Below are positions 1-8,180 of a stretch of DNA of 64,000 nt, one piece after another. A model generated the notes under the pieces. That model was not told the DNA's origin and did not search any database. It saw only the letters and a list, made by a program, of their open reading frames with translations. Numbering within the stretch: the first letter of the stretch is position 1; each line of letters begins with the position of its first letter. This DNA comes from Saccharomonospora azurea NA-128. Its GTDB lineage: Bacteria; Actinomycetota; Actinomycetes; Mycobacteriales; Pseudonocardiaceae. The DNA lies in contig NZ_CM001466.1 in assembly GCF_000231055.2 (NCBI RefSeq), positions 1,589,854-1,653,853 on the forward strand, given 5' to 3'. Made by a program: the position numbers and the translations under genes.

Positions 1-307
1 TCTCCAGCTCCCACACGCGATCGGGCGCTTCCTTGGCGTGCAGCTCGGCCATGCGCCAGTTGTTGAGGAACTTCCCGCCCCGCATCGTGTCGCGGAAGTG
101 CACCTGCCAGCCGTCGTTCGGGTTGACGTTGCCCATCGACGCCGCACAGCCGCCCTCGGCCATGACGGTGTGGGCCTTGCCGAACAGTGACTTGCATACC
201 ACCGCGACGGAGAGTCCGCGCTGCCGCGCCTCGATCACGGCCCGCAGGCCCGCCCCACCGGCACCGATCACCACCACGTCGTAGCTGTGCCGTTCGACCT
301 CGGTCAT
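1..307 (-). CDS. sdhA: Succinate dehydrogenase/fumarate reductase flavoprotein subunit (N-terminal part, cut by window edge)
   Basis: The first ~102 residues are present; the rest lies beyond the left edge. The N-terminus carries the FAD dinucleotide-binding motif VVIGAGGAGLRA at about residues 11-22 and the family segment MAEGGCAASMGN, followed by the region around NDGWQVHFRDTMRGG. The flavoprotein oxidises succinate (or reduces fumarate) and passes electrons to an iron-sulfur subunit. It is the downstream partner of the membrane anchor at 375-1160, the same order as the Rv0249c-Rv0248c pair of M. tuberculosis (remembered). The ATG at 307 lies 67 nt after the anchor stop, so the two are probably co-transcribed. 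Whether it works as Sdh or Frd cannot be told from this fragment. Confidence 0.9.
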   Translation of the reverse strand, partial: MTEVERHSYDVVVIGAGGAGLRAVIEARQRGLSVAVVCKSLFGKAHTVMAEGGCAASMGNVNPNDGWQVHFRDTMRGGKFLNNWRMAELHAKEAPDRVWELE

Positions 308-374
308 GAAAAGTCAGGCCACCTTCTGTTGTCCGCCGTGCCCGCCCGCGCGCGCCACACGGCTGGTCGGGATG

Positions 375-1160
375 TCAGTTGATGAAGCGCAGGTCGGGGA
401 TGGTGTCCGTCGACACCAGCCACACGTAGAGGTCGGTGACGACCAGCGTGCCCAGCGTGATCCAGGCGAACTGCATGTGCCGCACGTTGAGCCGGCTGAC
501 CTGCGTCCAGATCCAGTAGCGGACCGGATTCTTCGAAAAGTGCTTGAGTCTGCCTCCGGTCACGTGCCTGCACGAGTGGCAGGACAGCGTGTAGCACCAG
601 AGCAACGAGACGTTGACCAGCAGGATGATGTTGCCGAGACCGAAACCGCCGGCGAACGCCGCGATGGCGTCGTAGGTGTTGATCACGGTGATGAGGAGGG
701 CTGCGTAGAAGAAGTACCGGTGCGCGTTCTGCACGATCAACGGCAACCGCGTCTCACCCGTGTACCGCGCGTGCGGCTCCGTCACCGCGCACGCGGGCGG
801 CGCGAACCACACCGAGCGGTAGTAGGCCTTGCGGTAGTAGTAGCAGGTGAGCCGGAACCCCAGCAGGAACGGCAGCGACAGGAACGCCAGCGGGATGAAC
901 TCCGGCAGCTCACCGATCGGTGTGCCGAAGTGACTCGACCCGGGCACGCACGACTCGCTCAGGCACGGCGAGTAGAACGGCGTGAGGTAGTGGTACTCCG
1001 CGGCCCAGTAGCCCTCGCGCATGAACGACCGGATCGTCGCGTAGACGACGAACGCGGCGAGCCCGAGGGCCGTGAACAGGGGAGCCGCCCACCACCGGTC
1101 GGTGCGCAGGGTGCGCTCGGTGATCGCGACCCGCGTCCGAGCGGCGGGGGCGGTGTCCAT
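375..1160 (-). CDS. Succinate dehydrogenase membrane anchor (cytochrome b-type, Rv0249c-like)
   Basis: A 261-aa integral membrane protein with about five hydrophobic segments (near residues 27-45, 76-95, 135-155, 160-180 and 225-245). Conserved His residues in and near the membrane segments (for example in QNAHRYF and CHSCRH) could ligate heme. It resembles the single-subunit anchor of the mycobacterial Sdh1 type and sits directly upstream of the flavoprotein, so it probably passes electrons to menaquinone. I chose the ATG at 1160 because GGAG lies about 6 nt upstream. In-frame GTG codons at 1214 and 1226 would add 18-22 polar residues and overlap the preceding gene, so translational coupling from there is the alternative. 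Confidence 0.8.
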   Translation of the reverse strand: MDTAPAARTRVAITERTLRTDRWWAAPLFTALGLAAFVVYATIRSFMREGYWAAEYHYLTPFYSPCLSESCVPGSSHFGTPIGELPEFIPLAFLSLPFLLGFRLTCYYYRKAYYRSVWFAPPACAVTEPHARYTGETRLPLIVQNAHRYFFYAALLITVINTYDAIAAFAGGFGLGNIILLVNVSLLWCYTLSCHSCRHVTGGRLKHFSKNPVRYWIWTQVSRLNVRHMQFAWITLGTLVVTDLYVWLVSTDTIPDLRFIN

Positions 1161-1200
1161 GGCTGCTCCAGGATCCGTGGCGCCGTCCTTCTTCGAGTGA

Positions 1201-1488
1201 TCAGTGCTGGTCACGTTGGTAACCACCCACGCCTTCGTCGTCGGCGCCCTTCCAGAACGCCGGGTCGTACGGGGTGTCCGGGATCTTCACGACGTCCGGT
1301 GGTCCTGATGCCTGTGTGGGCACGGGCGGAAGATGTGCGAGGTCCGCGACGTCGATGTCGAGCCGGTCGACGTCGTTCACGATCCGGCGAACGGCGGGCG
1401 ATTCGCCGTACCGCGACCGCAACGCGCCCACGCACTGTCTGAGTCGCCCGATGGCCCGGCGTAGCTCTGTCATCTCGGCACTGGACAT
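1201..1488 (-). CDS. Small hypothetical protein, first gene of the sdh-type operon
   Basis: A 95-aa soluble protein with no recognised domain. The N-terminal half is a charged helix-rich stretch (MTELRRAIGRLRQCVGALR) and the C-terminal half is rich in Pro and Asp (PPDVVKIPDTPYDPAFW). The ATG at 1488 has a good ribosome binding site, GGAGG, about 6 nt upstream; longer in-frame extensions run into sequence without coding character. Its stop lies about 40 nt before the preferred start of the membrane anchor, so it probably opens that operon. A role in Sdh assembly or regulation is only a guess from position. Confidence 0.6.
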   Translation of the reverse strand: MSSAEMTELRRAIGRLRQCVGALRSRYGESPAVRRIVNDVDRLDIDVADLAHLPPVPTQASGPPDVVKIPDTPYDPAFWKGADDEGVGGYQRDQH

Positions 1489-1764
1489 GCTCACCCTCCG
1501 AATTCGTTGCTCGCATCCGAGACCGGTACGGCCGACTCTGCACCCCCACCGGTCAATGTGACAAGTAGCACACCACCAACGGTTTGGCGTGACCGACATC
1601 ACCAGAACTTCTTCACTGAATCGATATTGTCGCGCTGACCTCGAGCTGTATCGTGTCAGTTGCCCACAGGACGCGACGTCAACGCTGCCGTCCCACACCC
1701 TCAGTCGGTCACTCTGCGTAAGCAGAACGTGTGCCGTTCACCCGCCGTGAAGCGACCGGAGACC

Positions 1765-3696
1765 ATGCCGTTGAGCCTTCATCCCGTCATCGCCGACGTC
1801 ACCCACCGCATTGCCGAACGCAGCGCCGCCACGCGGCAGGCCTACCTCGCGCGCGTCGAGAATGCCGCCGCCGAAGGTCCTGTACGCGCCGGGCTCGGCT
1901 GCAGCAACCTGGCCCACGGCTTCGCCGCGTGCTCGGGTCCCGACCTCCTCGCCGTGCGCGAGGCCCGCAAGCCCGGCATCGCGATCGTCTCGGCCTACAA
2001 CGACCTCCTGTCGGCGCACCAACCGCTCGACGAGTTCCCCGCGTGGATCAAGGACGCGGCACGGGAGGCCGGCGGGGTGGCGCAGTTCGCGGGCGGCGTG
2101 CCCGCGATGTGCGACGGCATCACGCAGGGCCGCTCCGGTATGGAGCTCTCGCTGTTCAGCAGGGACGTCATCGCGATGGCCACCGGTATCGCGCTGTCGC
2201 ACGAGATGTTCGACGGCACGCTCCTGCTCGGCGTCTGCGACAAGATCGTGCCCGGCCTCCTCATCGGCGCCCTCGCTTTCGGACACCTGCCCGCGATGCT
2301 GGTGCCGGCCGGTCCCATGGCCTCGGGACTGCCCAACAAGGAGAAGGCGCGCATCCGCCAGCTCTACGCCGAGGGCAAGGCGACGCGGGAGGACCTCCTC
2401 GACGCCGAGGCCGCGGCCTACCACTCACCCGGCACCTGCACCTTCTACGGCACCGCGAACTCCAACCAGCTCGTGGTCGAGGTGATGGGCCTGCACCTAC
2501 CCGGGGCGACCTTCGTCCAGCCCGGCACGCCGCTGCGCAAGGCACTCACGGAACAGGCCGCGCGCCGCATCGTGGAGATCACCAAGGGCGACGAGTACAC
2601 GCCGATCGCCCATGTGATCGACGAGCGCAGCATCGTCAACGGGATCGTCGCGTTGCTCGCCACCGGCGGCTCGCAGAACCACACGCTGCACCTCGTCGCC
2701 ATCGCCGCCGCGGCAGGCATCCAGCTCACCTGGGACGACTTCGCCGACCTGTCGGCGGCCGTGCCGTTGCTCGCGAACGTCTACCCCAACGGCAGCGCCG
2801 ACATCAACCACTTCCACGCCGCCGGAGGCGTCCAGGTACTCGTCGGGACCCTCCTGGACGCGGGCCTGCTGCACCCCGACGTGCAGACCGTCGCAGGCCC
2901 CGGACTGGACCGCTACCGCCAGGAACCGATCCTGGACGGCGACACGGTGACCTGGCGCGACGTGCCCACGGCCACGCTCGACGACACCGTGCTCCGCACC
3001 GCCGACAACCCCTTCGCCACCGAGGGCGGGCTTCGCATGGTCGACGGAAACCTCGGCCGCGCGGTCATCAAGGTCTCGGCCGTCGCACCGGAGAACCGTG
3101 CCGTGCGTGCCCCCGCGCGCGTCTTCTCCTCCCAGGCCGACTTCACCCAGGCCTTCCGCGCGGGTGAGCTGAACCGCGACGTCGTCGTGGTGCTGCGCGA
3201 CCAGGGCCCACGGGCGAAGGGGATGCCGGAACTGCACGCCCTGATCCCCGCACTCGGCGTGCTCATGGACCGTGGCCACCAGGTCGCTCTCATCACCGAC
3301 GGGCGCATGTCCGGCGCCTCGGGCAAGGTTCCCGCCGCCATCCACGTCACCCCGGAATCCGCCGTGGGCGGTCCGCTGTCCAAGGTGGAGGACGGCGACG
3401 TCGTACACCTCGACGCCGACGCCGGCGTCCTCGAGGTGCTGGTGGATGCGGCCACGCTGGCCGAACGGCGTCCGGCCACCCGGGCGACCGAGGACGAGTG
3501 GCTCGGCAACGGCCGCGAGCTCTTCGCCGCCCTGCGCAACACCGTGGGCCCCGCCGAACTCGGTGCGAGCGTCTTCGGAAGACTCTCCAATGGGATGGTC
3601 GGTGGAGCTCCCGGCGTCGCCGAGCCGACCGCATCGACGCCCACCGCGGCTCCCACGGACTCTTCGGACCTGGTCGACGTGAAAGGACGCGCATGA
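1765..3696 (+). CDS. edd: Phosphogluconate dehydratase (Entner-Doudoroff)
   Basis: 643 aa, matching the family length of about 600 plus a Pro/Thr/Ser-rich C-terminal tail. It dehydrates 6-phosphogluconate to 2-keto-3-deoxy-6-phosphogluconate. It belongs to the IlvD/Edd iron-sulfur dehydratases: the cluster cysteines sit in GVCDKIVPG and [12 protein letters not shown], and the segments [35 protein letters not shown] and [20 protein letters not shown] follow E. coli Edd closely. One visible difference is TGGSQNHT where E. coli has TGGSTNHT. I chose the ATG at 1765, preceded by GGAG and matching the family N-terminus, over in-frame starts at 1660 and 1747. Its stop overlaps eda by 4 nt (ATGA). 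Confidence 0.95.
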   Translation: MPLSLHPVIADVTHRIAERSAATRQAYLARVENAAAEGPVRAGLGCSNLAHGFAACSGPDLLAVREARKPGIAIVSAYNDLLSAHQPLDEFPAWIKDAAREAGGVAQFAGGVPAMCDGITQGRSGMELSLFSRDVIAMATGIALSHEMFDGTLLLGVCDKIVPGLLIGALAFGHLPAMLVPAGPMASGLPNKEKARIRQLYAEGKATREDLLDAEAAAYHSPGTCTFYGTANSNQLVVEVMGLHLPGATFVQPGTPLRKALTEQAARRIVEITKGDEYTPIAHVIDERSIVNGIVALLATGGSQNHTLHLVAIAAAAGIQLTWDDFADLSAAVPLLANVYPNGSADINHFHAAGGVQVLVGTLLDAGLLHPDVQTVAGPGLDRYRQEPILDGDTVTWRDVPTATLDDTVLRTADNPFATEGGLRMVDGNLGRAVIKVSAVAPENRAVRAPARVFSSQADFTQAFRAGELNRDVVVVLRDQGPRAKGMPELHALIPALGVLMDRGHQVALITDGRMSGASGKVPAAIHVTPESAVGGPLSKVEDGDVVHLDADAGVLEVLVDAATLAERRPATRATEDEWLGNGRELFAALRNTVGPAELGASVFGRLSNGMVGGAPGVAEPTASTPTAAPTDSSDLVDVKGRA

Positions 3697-4334
3697 ACGC
3701 CGATGACCTGCTCGCCCTGTCCCCCGTGCTGCCCGTCGTGGTCCTGCACGATGCCGACCAGGCCGTCCCCACCGCGCGAGCCCTGCTCGCCGGTGGAGTG
3801 CGCGTGATCGAGCTGACGCTGCGCACCGACGCGGCGCTGGACGCCATCCGGCGCGTCGCCTCCGAGGTTCCGGACGTGGTGGTGGGAGCGGGCACCGTGG
3901 TCACTCCGGACCAGGCACGGGCGGCGAAGGACGCGGGTGCGGCGTTCCTCGTGACCCCCGGCACCACCGACACGCTGCTCAGCGCCGCCGTCGACACCGG
4001 CCTGCCGGTGCTGCCCGGCGCCTCCACCGTGTCCGAAGCCATGCGGTTGGCCGAACACGGCTTCGATCGACTGAAGTTCTTCCCCGCCGAAGCCAGTGGT
4101 GGGGCCGCCGCGTTGTCCGCCATCGGAGGCCCGCTGCCGCAATTGCGCTTCTGCCCCACCGGAGGCATCACCCCGGCCGGCGCCCCGCGCTACCTGGCTC
4201 TTCCGAACGTGGCCTGTGTCGGAGGATCCTGGTTGACGCCGAAGGACGCTCTCGCGGCGCGGGACTACGCGCGCATTGAGACACTGGCCAAGGAGGCCTC
4301 CACGCTCGGGTCGGAGGCCACGACGGCGACGTAG
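3693..4334 (+). CDS. eda: KDPG aldolase
   Basis: 213 aa, the usual length for 2-keto-3-deoxy-6-phosphogluconate aldolase. It cleaves KDPG to pyruvate and glyceraldehyde 3-phosphate, the second step of the Entner-Doudoroff branch. The Schiff-base lysine is in [12 protein letters not shown], the catalytic Glu in RVIELTLRT, and the phosphate loop in CPTGGIT. The start is fixed by the ATGA overlap with edd, so translation is coupled and both steps are made together. An intact edd-eda pair suggests a working Entner-Doudoroff route beside glycolysis. No gluconate or glucose-6-phosphate enzyme and no dedicated regulator is next to it in this window. Confidence 0.95.
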   Translation: MNADDLLALSPVLPVVVLHDADQAVPTARALLAGGVRVIELTLRTDAALDAIRRVASEVPDVVVGAGTVVTPDQARAAKDAGAAFLVTPGTTDTLLSAAVDTGLPVLPGASTVSEAMRLAEHGFDRLKFFPAEASGGAAALSAIGGPLPQLRFCPTGGITPAGAPRYLALPNVACVGGSWLTPKDALAARDYARIETLAKEASTLGSEATTAT

Positions 4335-4378
4335 CGCACGCGGCGGGCACCCGTCGTGGAGGGAGGCCCGCCGAGAGC

Positions 4379-5821
4379 ATGTCGTGGGGCTGGTTCACCG
4401 CCGACGAGTACTGGCTCTCGCGGCTGGTCTTCCAGAAGATGCTGGCCGCGCTGTATCTGGTCGCGTTCGTCTGCGCGGTGAACCAGTTCCGCGCCCTGCT
4501 CGGTGAGCGGGGACTGCTCCCCATCCCGCGATTCCTGGAGCGCGTCGACTTCCGGCGCGCGCCGAGTCTGTTCCACCTGCACTACTCCGACCGGTTCTTC
4601 GCCGTGCTGGCCGGGTCCGGTGCCGTCGTGTCGGCCGCGTTGCTGGGCGGCGTCGCCGATCTTCTCCCGGTGTGGGGCTGCCTGCTGCTGTGGGCGGTGC
4701 CGTGGGTGCTGTACCTGTCGATCGTCAACGTCGGTCAGACCTGGTACGCGTTCGGCTGGGAGTCGTTGCTGCTCGAAACCGGCTTCCTGGCGATCTTTCT
4801 GGGCCCCGCGCACACGAGCGTGCCGACGCTCGTGCTGTGGCTCCTGCTCTGGTTGCTGTTCCGCCTGGAGTTCGGTGCAGGGCTGATCAAGATGCGGGGC
4901 GACCGCTGTTGGCGCGATCTGACCTGCCTGTACTTCCACCACGAGACCCAACCCATGCCGGGGCCGTTGAGCTGGCACTTCCACCACCTGCCGCGCTGGA
5001 TGCACCGAGTCGAGGCCCTGGCCAACCACGGCGCCCAGCTGGTGGTGCCGTTCGTCCTCTTCGCTCCCCAACCCGCGGCCGGAGTGGCGGCGGGCATCGT
5101 GATCGTCACCCAGGGCTGGTTGATGATCAGCGGCAACTTCTCGTGGTTGAACGCCCTCACCATCACGTTGGCCGTCTCCGCGGTCAGCGGCACGGCTGTG
5201 GGTGTGTCGGCGCCGGACGATCTCACCGCGCCACCGCTCTGGTACGGCACCCTGATCATCGCCGTGACGGCCGGGATCGCGGTCCTGAGCTACTGGCCGG
5301 TGCGGAACCTGCTCGGGCGCGGGCAGGTGATGAACTACAGCTTCAACCAGTTCCACCTCGTCAACACCTACGGCGCGTTCGGCAGCGTCACCCGCGACCG
5401 GTACGAAGTGATCGTCGAAGGCACCGACGCGGACGCCCTCAGTGCCGACACCGTGTGGCGCGAGTACGAGTTCAAGGGCAAGCCGGGAAATCCGTACCGG
5501 CGCCCGCCACAGGTGGCGCCGTATCACCTGCGGCTCGACTGGCAGCTGTGGTTCCTGTCGCTGTCACCTCGTTACGGAGGTCGATGGCTGCCCGTGTTCG
5601 TCCGGAAGCTCCTCGACGGCGACCCGGACGTGCGTCGCCTGCTACGCCACGACCCCTTCGACGGCCGCCCTCCGACATTCCTGCGCGCACGCCTGTTCCA
5701 CTACCGGTTCACCACGCCCGCCGAGAAGGCCGAGACACGTGCGTGGTGGGTCAGGGAGCCCGTGGGCACGGTCGTCCGCACCTGTCGCCTCGGCACCGAC
5801 GGCACTCCTGTGGTCGTGTGA
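4379..5821 (+). CDS. Lipase maturation factor family membrane protein
   Basis: 480 aa with several membrane helices (roughly residues 18-37, 75-120, 135-165, 220-290 and 300-320) and a soluble C-terminal domain of about 150 residues. Segments such as [59 protein letters not shown] and [14 protein letters not shown] are typical of the LMF1-like family. In animals the family matures lipases in the ER; the bacterial substrate is unknown, and a role in folding or exporting a membrane or secreted enzyme is inference. It lies 45 nt after eda on the same strand, so it may share the transcript although no functional link is apparent. Confidence 0.8.
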   Translation: MSWGWFTADEYWLSRLVFQKMLAALYLVAFVCAVNQFRALLGERGLLPIPRFLERVDFRRAPSLFHLHYSDRFFAVLAGSGAVVSAALLGGVADLLPVWGCLLLWAVPWVLYLSIVNVGQTWYAFGWESLLLETGFLAIFLGPAHTSVPTLVLWLLLWLLFRLEFGAGLIKMRGDRCWRDLTCLYFHHETQPMPGPLSWHFHHLPRWMHRVEALANHGAQLVVPFVLFAPQPAAGVAAGIVIVTQGWLMISGNFSWLNALTITLAVSAVSGTAVGVSAPDDLTAPPLWYGTLIIAVTAGIAVLSYWPVRNLLGRGQVMNYSFNQFHLVNTYGAFGSVTRDRYEVIVEGTDADALSADTVWREYEFKGKPGNPYRRPPQVAPYHLRLDWQLWFLSLSPRYGGRWLPVFVRKLLDGDPDVRRLLRHDPFDGRPPTFLRARLFHYRFTTPAEKAETRAWWVREPVGTVVRTCRLGTDGTPVVV

Positions 5822-5875
5822 CCGCCGCGACGGTGGCGTGCCACGACCACAGGCCCGCAACCGTCCCTGCACCGC

Positions 5876-5959
5876 GGATACGCGTACGGGAAGTGCGGAG
5901 ACGCGTATGCAGGTCGCGGACACGCGTACGGGAAGTGCGGACACGCGTGCGCAGGACGC
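5876..5959. repeat. Four-copy 21-bp tandem repeat between convergent genes
   Basis: Four consecutive 21-bp units run from 5876 to 5959, with a degenerate fifth start at 5960. Units 1 and 3 share the core ACGCGTACGGGAAGTGC; units 2 and 4 share ACGCGT followed by a variant tail (TGCAGGTCGC or GCGCAGGACGC). Every unit begins GGA(T/G/C)ACGCGT. The array sits between the 3' ends of the lipase-maturation-like gene and recX, so it could act as a two-way transcription end or be a neutral intergenic repeat. Because 21 is a multiple of 3 the array stays open in some frames, but no protein meaning is evident. Confidence 0.8.
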
Positions 5960-5969
5960 GGACACGGTG

Positions 5970-6491
5970 TCAGGTGTCGACGTCGTCGAGCAGGGTCGAT
6001 TCCGCTCCCGCGTCGCGGAGCTCGTCGCGGACGACACGGTAGGACAGGCCCTGGGGATAGCCCTTGCGCGCCAGCATGCCGATCAGGCGGCGGGTCGCCT
6101 TCTGCTCGTCGACGTCGCCCATCGTCCGGAGTTTCTTCCGCACCAGTTCCCGAGCGCGTTGCTCCTCGGCCTCGGCGTCGATCTCCCCCGCCGCCTCGGC
6201 CGCGATCTCCGGGTCGACGCCCTTGCGGCGCAGCTCGGCCACCAACGCCCGGCGAGCGAGACCCCGGTAGGTGTGCCGGGATCGCACCCACATCTCCGCG
6301 AACGCGGCGTCGTCGACCAACCCCGCGTCGTCGAGCTTGCCGAGAAGCTTCTCACCGATGTCGTCGGCGAAGCCCTTCCGACGCAGAGCCTGACGCAACT
6401 CGTCCTTGGTCCGCGGACGCGCGGCCAGGAGGTCGAAACACACCTCCTTGGCCTTGCGCCACGCCTCGTCAGGCGGCAGTTCGCGCGTCAA
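5970..6491 (-). CDS. recX: Regulatory protein RecX
   Basis: 173 aa, a typical RecX length. It is all-helical with three repeated three-helix modules: the first around AKEVCFDLLAARPRTKDELR, the second around VDDAAFAEMWVRSR and GLARRALVAELRRKGV, the third near the C-terminus around RRLIGMLARKGYPQGLSYRV. RecX binds RecA filaments and limits their growth and strand-exchange activity. It follows recA by 11 nt on the same strand, the standard actinobacterial arrangement, and is probably made by read-through from the recA promoter so that inducer and brake rise together. Confidence 0.93.
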   Translation of the reverse strand: MTRELPPDEAWRKAKEVCFDLLAARPRTKDELRQALRRKGFADDIGEKLLGKLDDAGLVDDAAFAEMWVRSRHTYRGLARRALVAELRRKGVDPEIAAEAAGEIDAEAEEQRARELVRKKLRTMGDVDEQKATRRLIGMLARKGYPQGLSYRVVRDELRDAGAESTLLDDVDT

Positions 6492-6502
6492 CGCGATCGC
6501 CG

Positions 6503-7540
6503 TCAGAAGTCGACGGGAGCGGGCGCGCCGTCCTCGCCCTCCTGGGCTCCGATGCCGAGTTTCTCCTTGATCTTCTTCTCGATCTCGTTGGCCACGTCCG
6601 GGTTCTCCCGCAGAAACCGGCGCGCGTTCTCCTTGCCCTGACCGAGCTGGTCGCCCTCGTACGTGTACCAGGCACCGGACTTGCGCACGATGGCCTGGTC
6701 GACCCCCATGTCGATCAACGAGCCCTCACGGGACACGCCGACGCCGTACAGGATGTCGAACTCGGCCTGCTTGAACGGCGGCGCGACCTTGTTCTTGACG
6801 ACCTTGACCCGGGTGCGGTTGCCGACCGGCTCACCGCCGTCCTTCAGCGTCTCGATCCGGCGCACGTCGAGCCGGACGGAGGAGTAGAACTTCAGCGCCT
6901 TACCACCGGTGGTGGTCTCCGGGCTACCGAACATGACGCCGACCTTCTCGCGGAGCTGGTTGATGAAGATCGCCGTGGTGCCCGAGTTGTGCAACGCACC
7001 GGTGATCTTCCGCAGCGCCTGGCTCATCAACCGCGCCTGGAGACCCACGTGGGAGTCGCCCATCTCGCCCTCGATCTCGGCACGCGGCACGAGAGCGGCG
7101 ACGGAGTCGATGACCAGGATGTCGAGCGCACCGGACCGGATCAGCATGTCGGCGATCTCCAACGCCTGCTCACCGGTGTCGGGCTGGGACACCAGCAGAG
7201 CGTCGGTGTCGACGCCCAGCGCCTTGGCGTACTCGGGATCGAGCGCGTGTTCGGCGTCGATGAAGGCCGCGACGCCCCCGGCCTTCTGTGCGTTGGCCAC
7301 CGCGTGCAGCGCGACCGTCGTCTTACCCGACGACTCCGGGCCGTAGATCTCCACGATGCGCCCCCGCGGCAGGCCGCCGATACCCAGCGCGATGTCCAGC
7401 GCGATGGCTCCCGTGGGAATGACCTCGACCGGCGGCCTGGTGTCCTCACCGAGCCGCATCACCGATCCCTTGCCGAACTGCTTGTCGATCTGGGCAAGGG
7501 CCAGGTCGAGCGCTTTGCCCTTGTCCGGTGCTGCTGCCAT
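6503..7540 (-). CDS. recA: Recombinase RecA
   Basis: 345 aa without an intein. The Walker A motif GPESSGKT is at residues 67-74, the Walker B segment is [12 protein letters not shown], and the L2 DNA-binding loop region is around [14 protein letters not shown]. RecA forms filaments on single-stranded DNA, drives homologous recombination and triggers LexA self-cleavage. The ATG at 7540 is preceded by GAGGTGG about 5 nt upstream; an in-frame GTG three codons earlier overlaps that site and is unlikely. A LexA-type box at 7725-7740 and two inverted repeats lie in the upstream region, so DNA-damage induction is expected. Confidence 0.97.
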   Translation of the reverse strand: MAAAPDKGKALDLALAQIDKQFGKGSVMRLGEDTRPPVEVIPTGAIALDIALGIGGLPRGRIVEIYGPESSGKTTVALHAVANAQKAGGVAAFIDAEHALDPEYAKALGVDTDALLVSQPDTGEQALEIADMLIRSGALDILVIDSVAALVPRAEIEGEMGDSHVGLQARLMSQALRKITGALHNSGTTAIFINQLREKVGVMFGSPETTTGGKALKFYSSVRLDVRRIETLKDGGEPVGNRTRVKVVKNKVAPPFKQAEFDILYGVGVSREGSLIDMGVDQAIVRKSGAWYTYEGDQLGQGKENARRFLRENPDVANEIEKKIKEKLGIGAQEGEDGAPAPVDF

Positions 7541-7638
7541 GGAATCCACCTCATCGGCTGCTCATCGGGCCCGAGTACGCGCAGTCGTGCATCGTGCAGA
7601 CCTGCTGTCGGAGTCCGAGGGATGTCTGTGTTGTTCGG

Positions 7639-7664
7639 GTCCGACGTTACGGGCGGGGTCGGAC
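7639..7664. promoter_or_regulatory. Inverted repeat in the recA upstream region
   Basis: GTCCGAC (7639-7645) and GTCGGAC (7658-7664) are perfect inverted 7-mers separated by 12 bp, about 100 bp upstream of the recA ATG. This would place it in the likely 5' untranslated part of a transcript started near the LexA box. It may be an operator or an RNA hairpin; I cannot tell which. Confidence 0.35.
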
Positions 7665-7687
7665 AGTTCGCGGCCGGACCGGGCAGT

Positions 7688-7715
7688 TGTCCACAGCCTG
7701 ACCGGATTGTGGACA
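7688..7715. promoter_or_regulatory. Inverted repeat with a DnaA-box-like arm near the recA promoter
   Basis: TGTCCACA (7688-7695) and TGTGGACA (7708-7715) form a perfect 8-bp inverted repeat with a 12-bp spacer. With the preceding T, the left arm reads TTGTCCACA, which matches the actinobacterial DnaA-box consensus as I recall it. It lies ten bases from the LexA box, so it probably overlaps the recA core promoter. The geometry (arm centres 20 bp apart) suits binding of a dimer on one DNA face. Confidence 0.4.
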
Positions 7716-7724
7716 CCACGATAG

Positions 7725-7740
7725 CCGAACAGGTGTTCGA
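7725..7740 (-). promoter_or_regulatory. LexA (SOS) box upstream of recA
   Basis: The sequence CCGAACAGGTGTTCGA fits the Gram-positive LexA box GAAC-N4-GTTC, extended here to CGAAC-N4-GTTCG. It lies 185 bp upstream of the recA ATG and about 50 bp downstream of the stop of the DUF3046 gene, reading toward recA. On the recA strand it is followed by TATCGT, a possible -10 element. LexA bound here would repress recA-recX until damage occurs. Confidence 0.8.
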
Positions 7741-7792
7741 CGTCGACGCGACACTCCCCCACGGTGGTGAGCCACCGGCCCGACGGTCGCCG

Positions 7793-7987
7793 TCACCGCC
7801 GCTCGCGCGGCACGTCGAACTCCGCGCACACCTCGTGCCAGACCTCCTTGGCCGGAACACCCTCCCGGAGCGCCTGGTCGGCCGTCCGGCCCCCGAGACC
7901 GCTGAGCACGTGGTCGGACGCCAGGGTCTCGGCACGCATCGCGCCGAACTCCTCCGCCATGAGTCGCCGGAACACCGTGATTCGCAT
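7793..7987 (-). CDS. DUF3046 family protein
   Basis: 64 aa, the normal size for this small actinobacterial family. The signature is clear: MRITVFRRLMAEEFG at the start and SDHVLSGLGGRTADQAL in the middle, ending in EVCAEFDVPRERR. The function is unknown. It sits just upstream of recA on the same strand, as the equivalent gene Rv2738c does in M. tuberculosis (remembered), and that conserved link hints at a role near DNA repair, though nothing in the sequence proves it. The ATG at 7987 gives the full family N-terminus. Confidence 0.88.
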   Translation of the reverse strand: MRITVFRRLMAEEFGAMRAETLASDHVLSGLGGRTADQALREGVPAKEVWHEVCAEFDVPRERR

Positions 7988-8050
7988 CGGCACCAGCGTA
8001 GTCATTCCCGCCGTCCCCACGGTGCACCCGGCAGGCCGTAGGGTTGTCAC

Positions 8051-8173
8051 ATGGTGTTGTCGCAGGCCTTCTCCGAGCTCCAGTCGACCGCGCTCACGCT
8101 GGCGTCGATCGCGGTGGTCGGCAGCGCGCTGGTCGTCCTGATCATCACCGCACGCCGCAACCGGAGGAAGTGA
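8051..8173 (+). CDS. 40-aa single-pass membrane peptide
   Basis: ATG at 8051 to TGA at 8171-8173 encodes 40 residues: a short polar N-terminus (MVLSQAFSELQ), one hydrophobic helix of about 20 residues (ALTLASIAVVGSALVVLIIT) and a basic tail (ARRNRRK), a layout expected for an inner-membrane microprotein with its tail in the cytosol. There is no good Shine-Dalgarno, but TAGGGT lies 6 nt before the ATG, a spacing typical of leaderless actinobacterial transcripts. Its stop is 8 nt before the end of the convergent Hsp70 gene. Function unknown. Confidence 0.55.
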   Translation: MVLSQAFSELQSTALTLASIAVVGSALVVLIITARRNRRK

Positions 8174-8180
8174 ACCGGGC

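Noticed and set aside
306..1442. Plus-strand frame of 378 codons over the sdh genes
   Set aside because: It is the antisense shadow of the membrane anchor, rich in Arg, His and Val repeats, with no domain.
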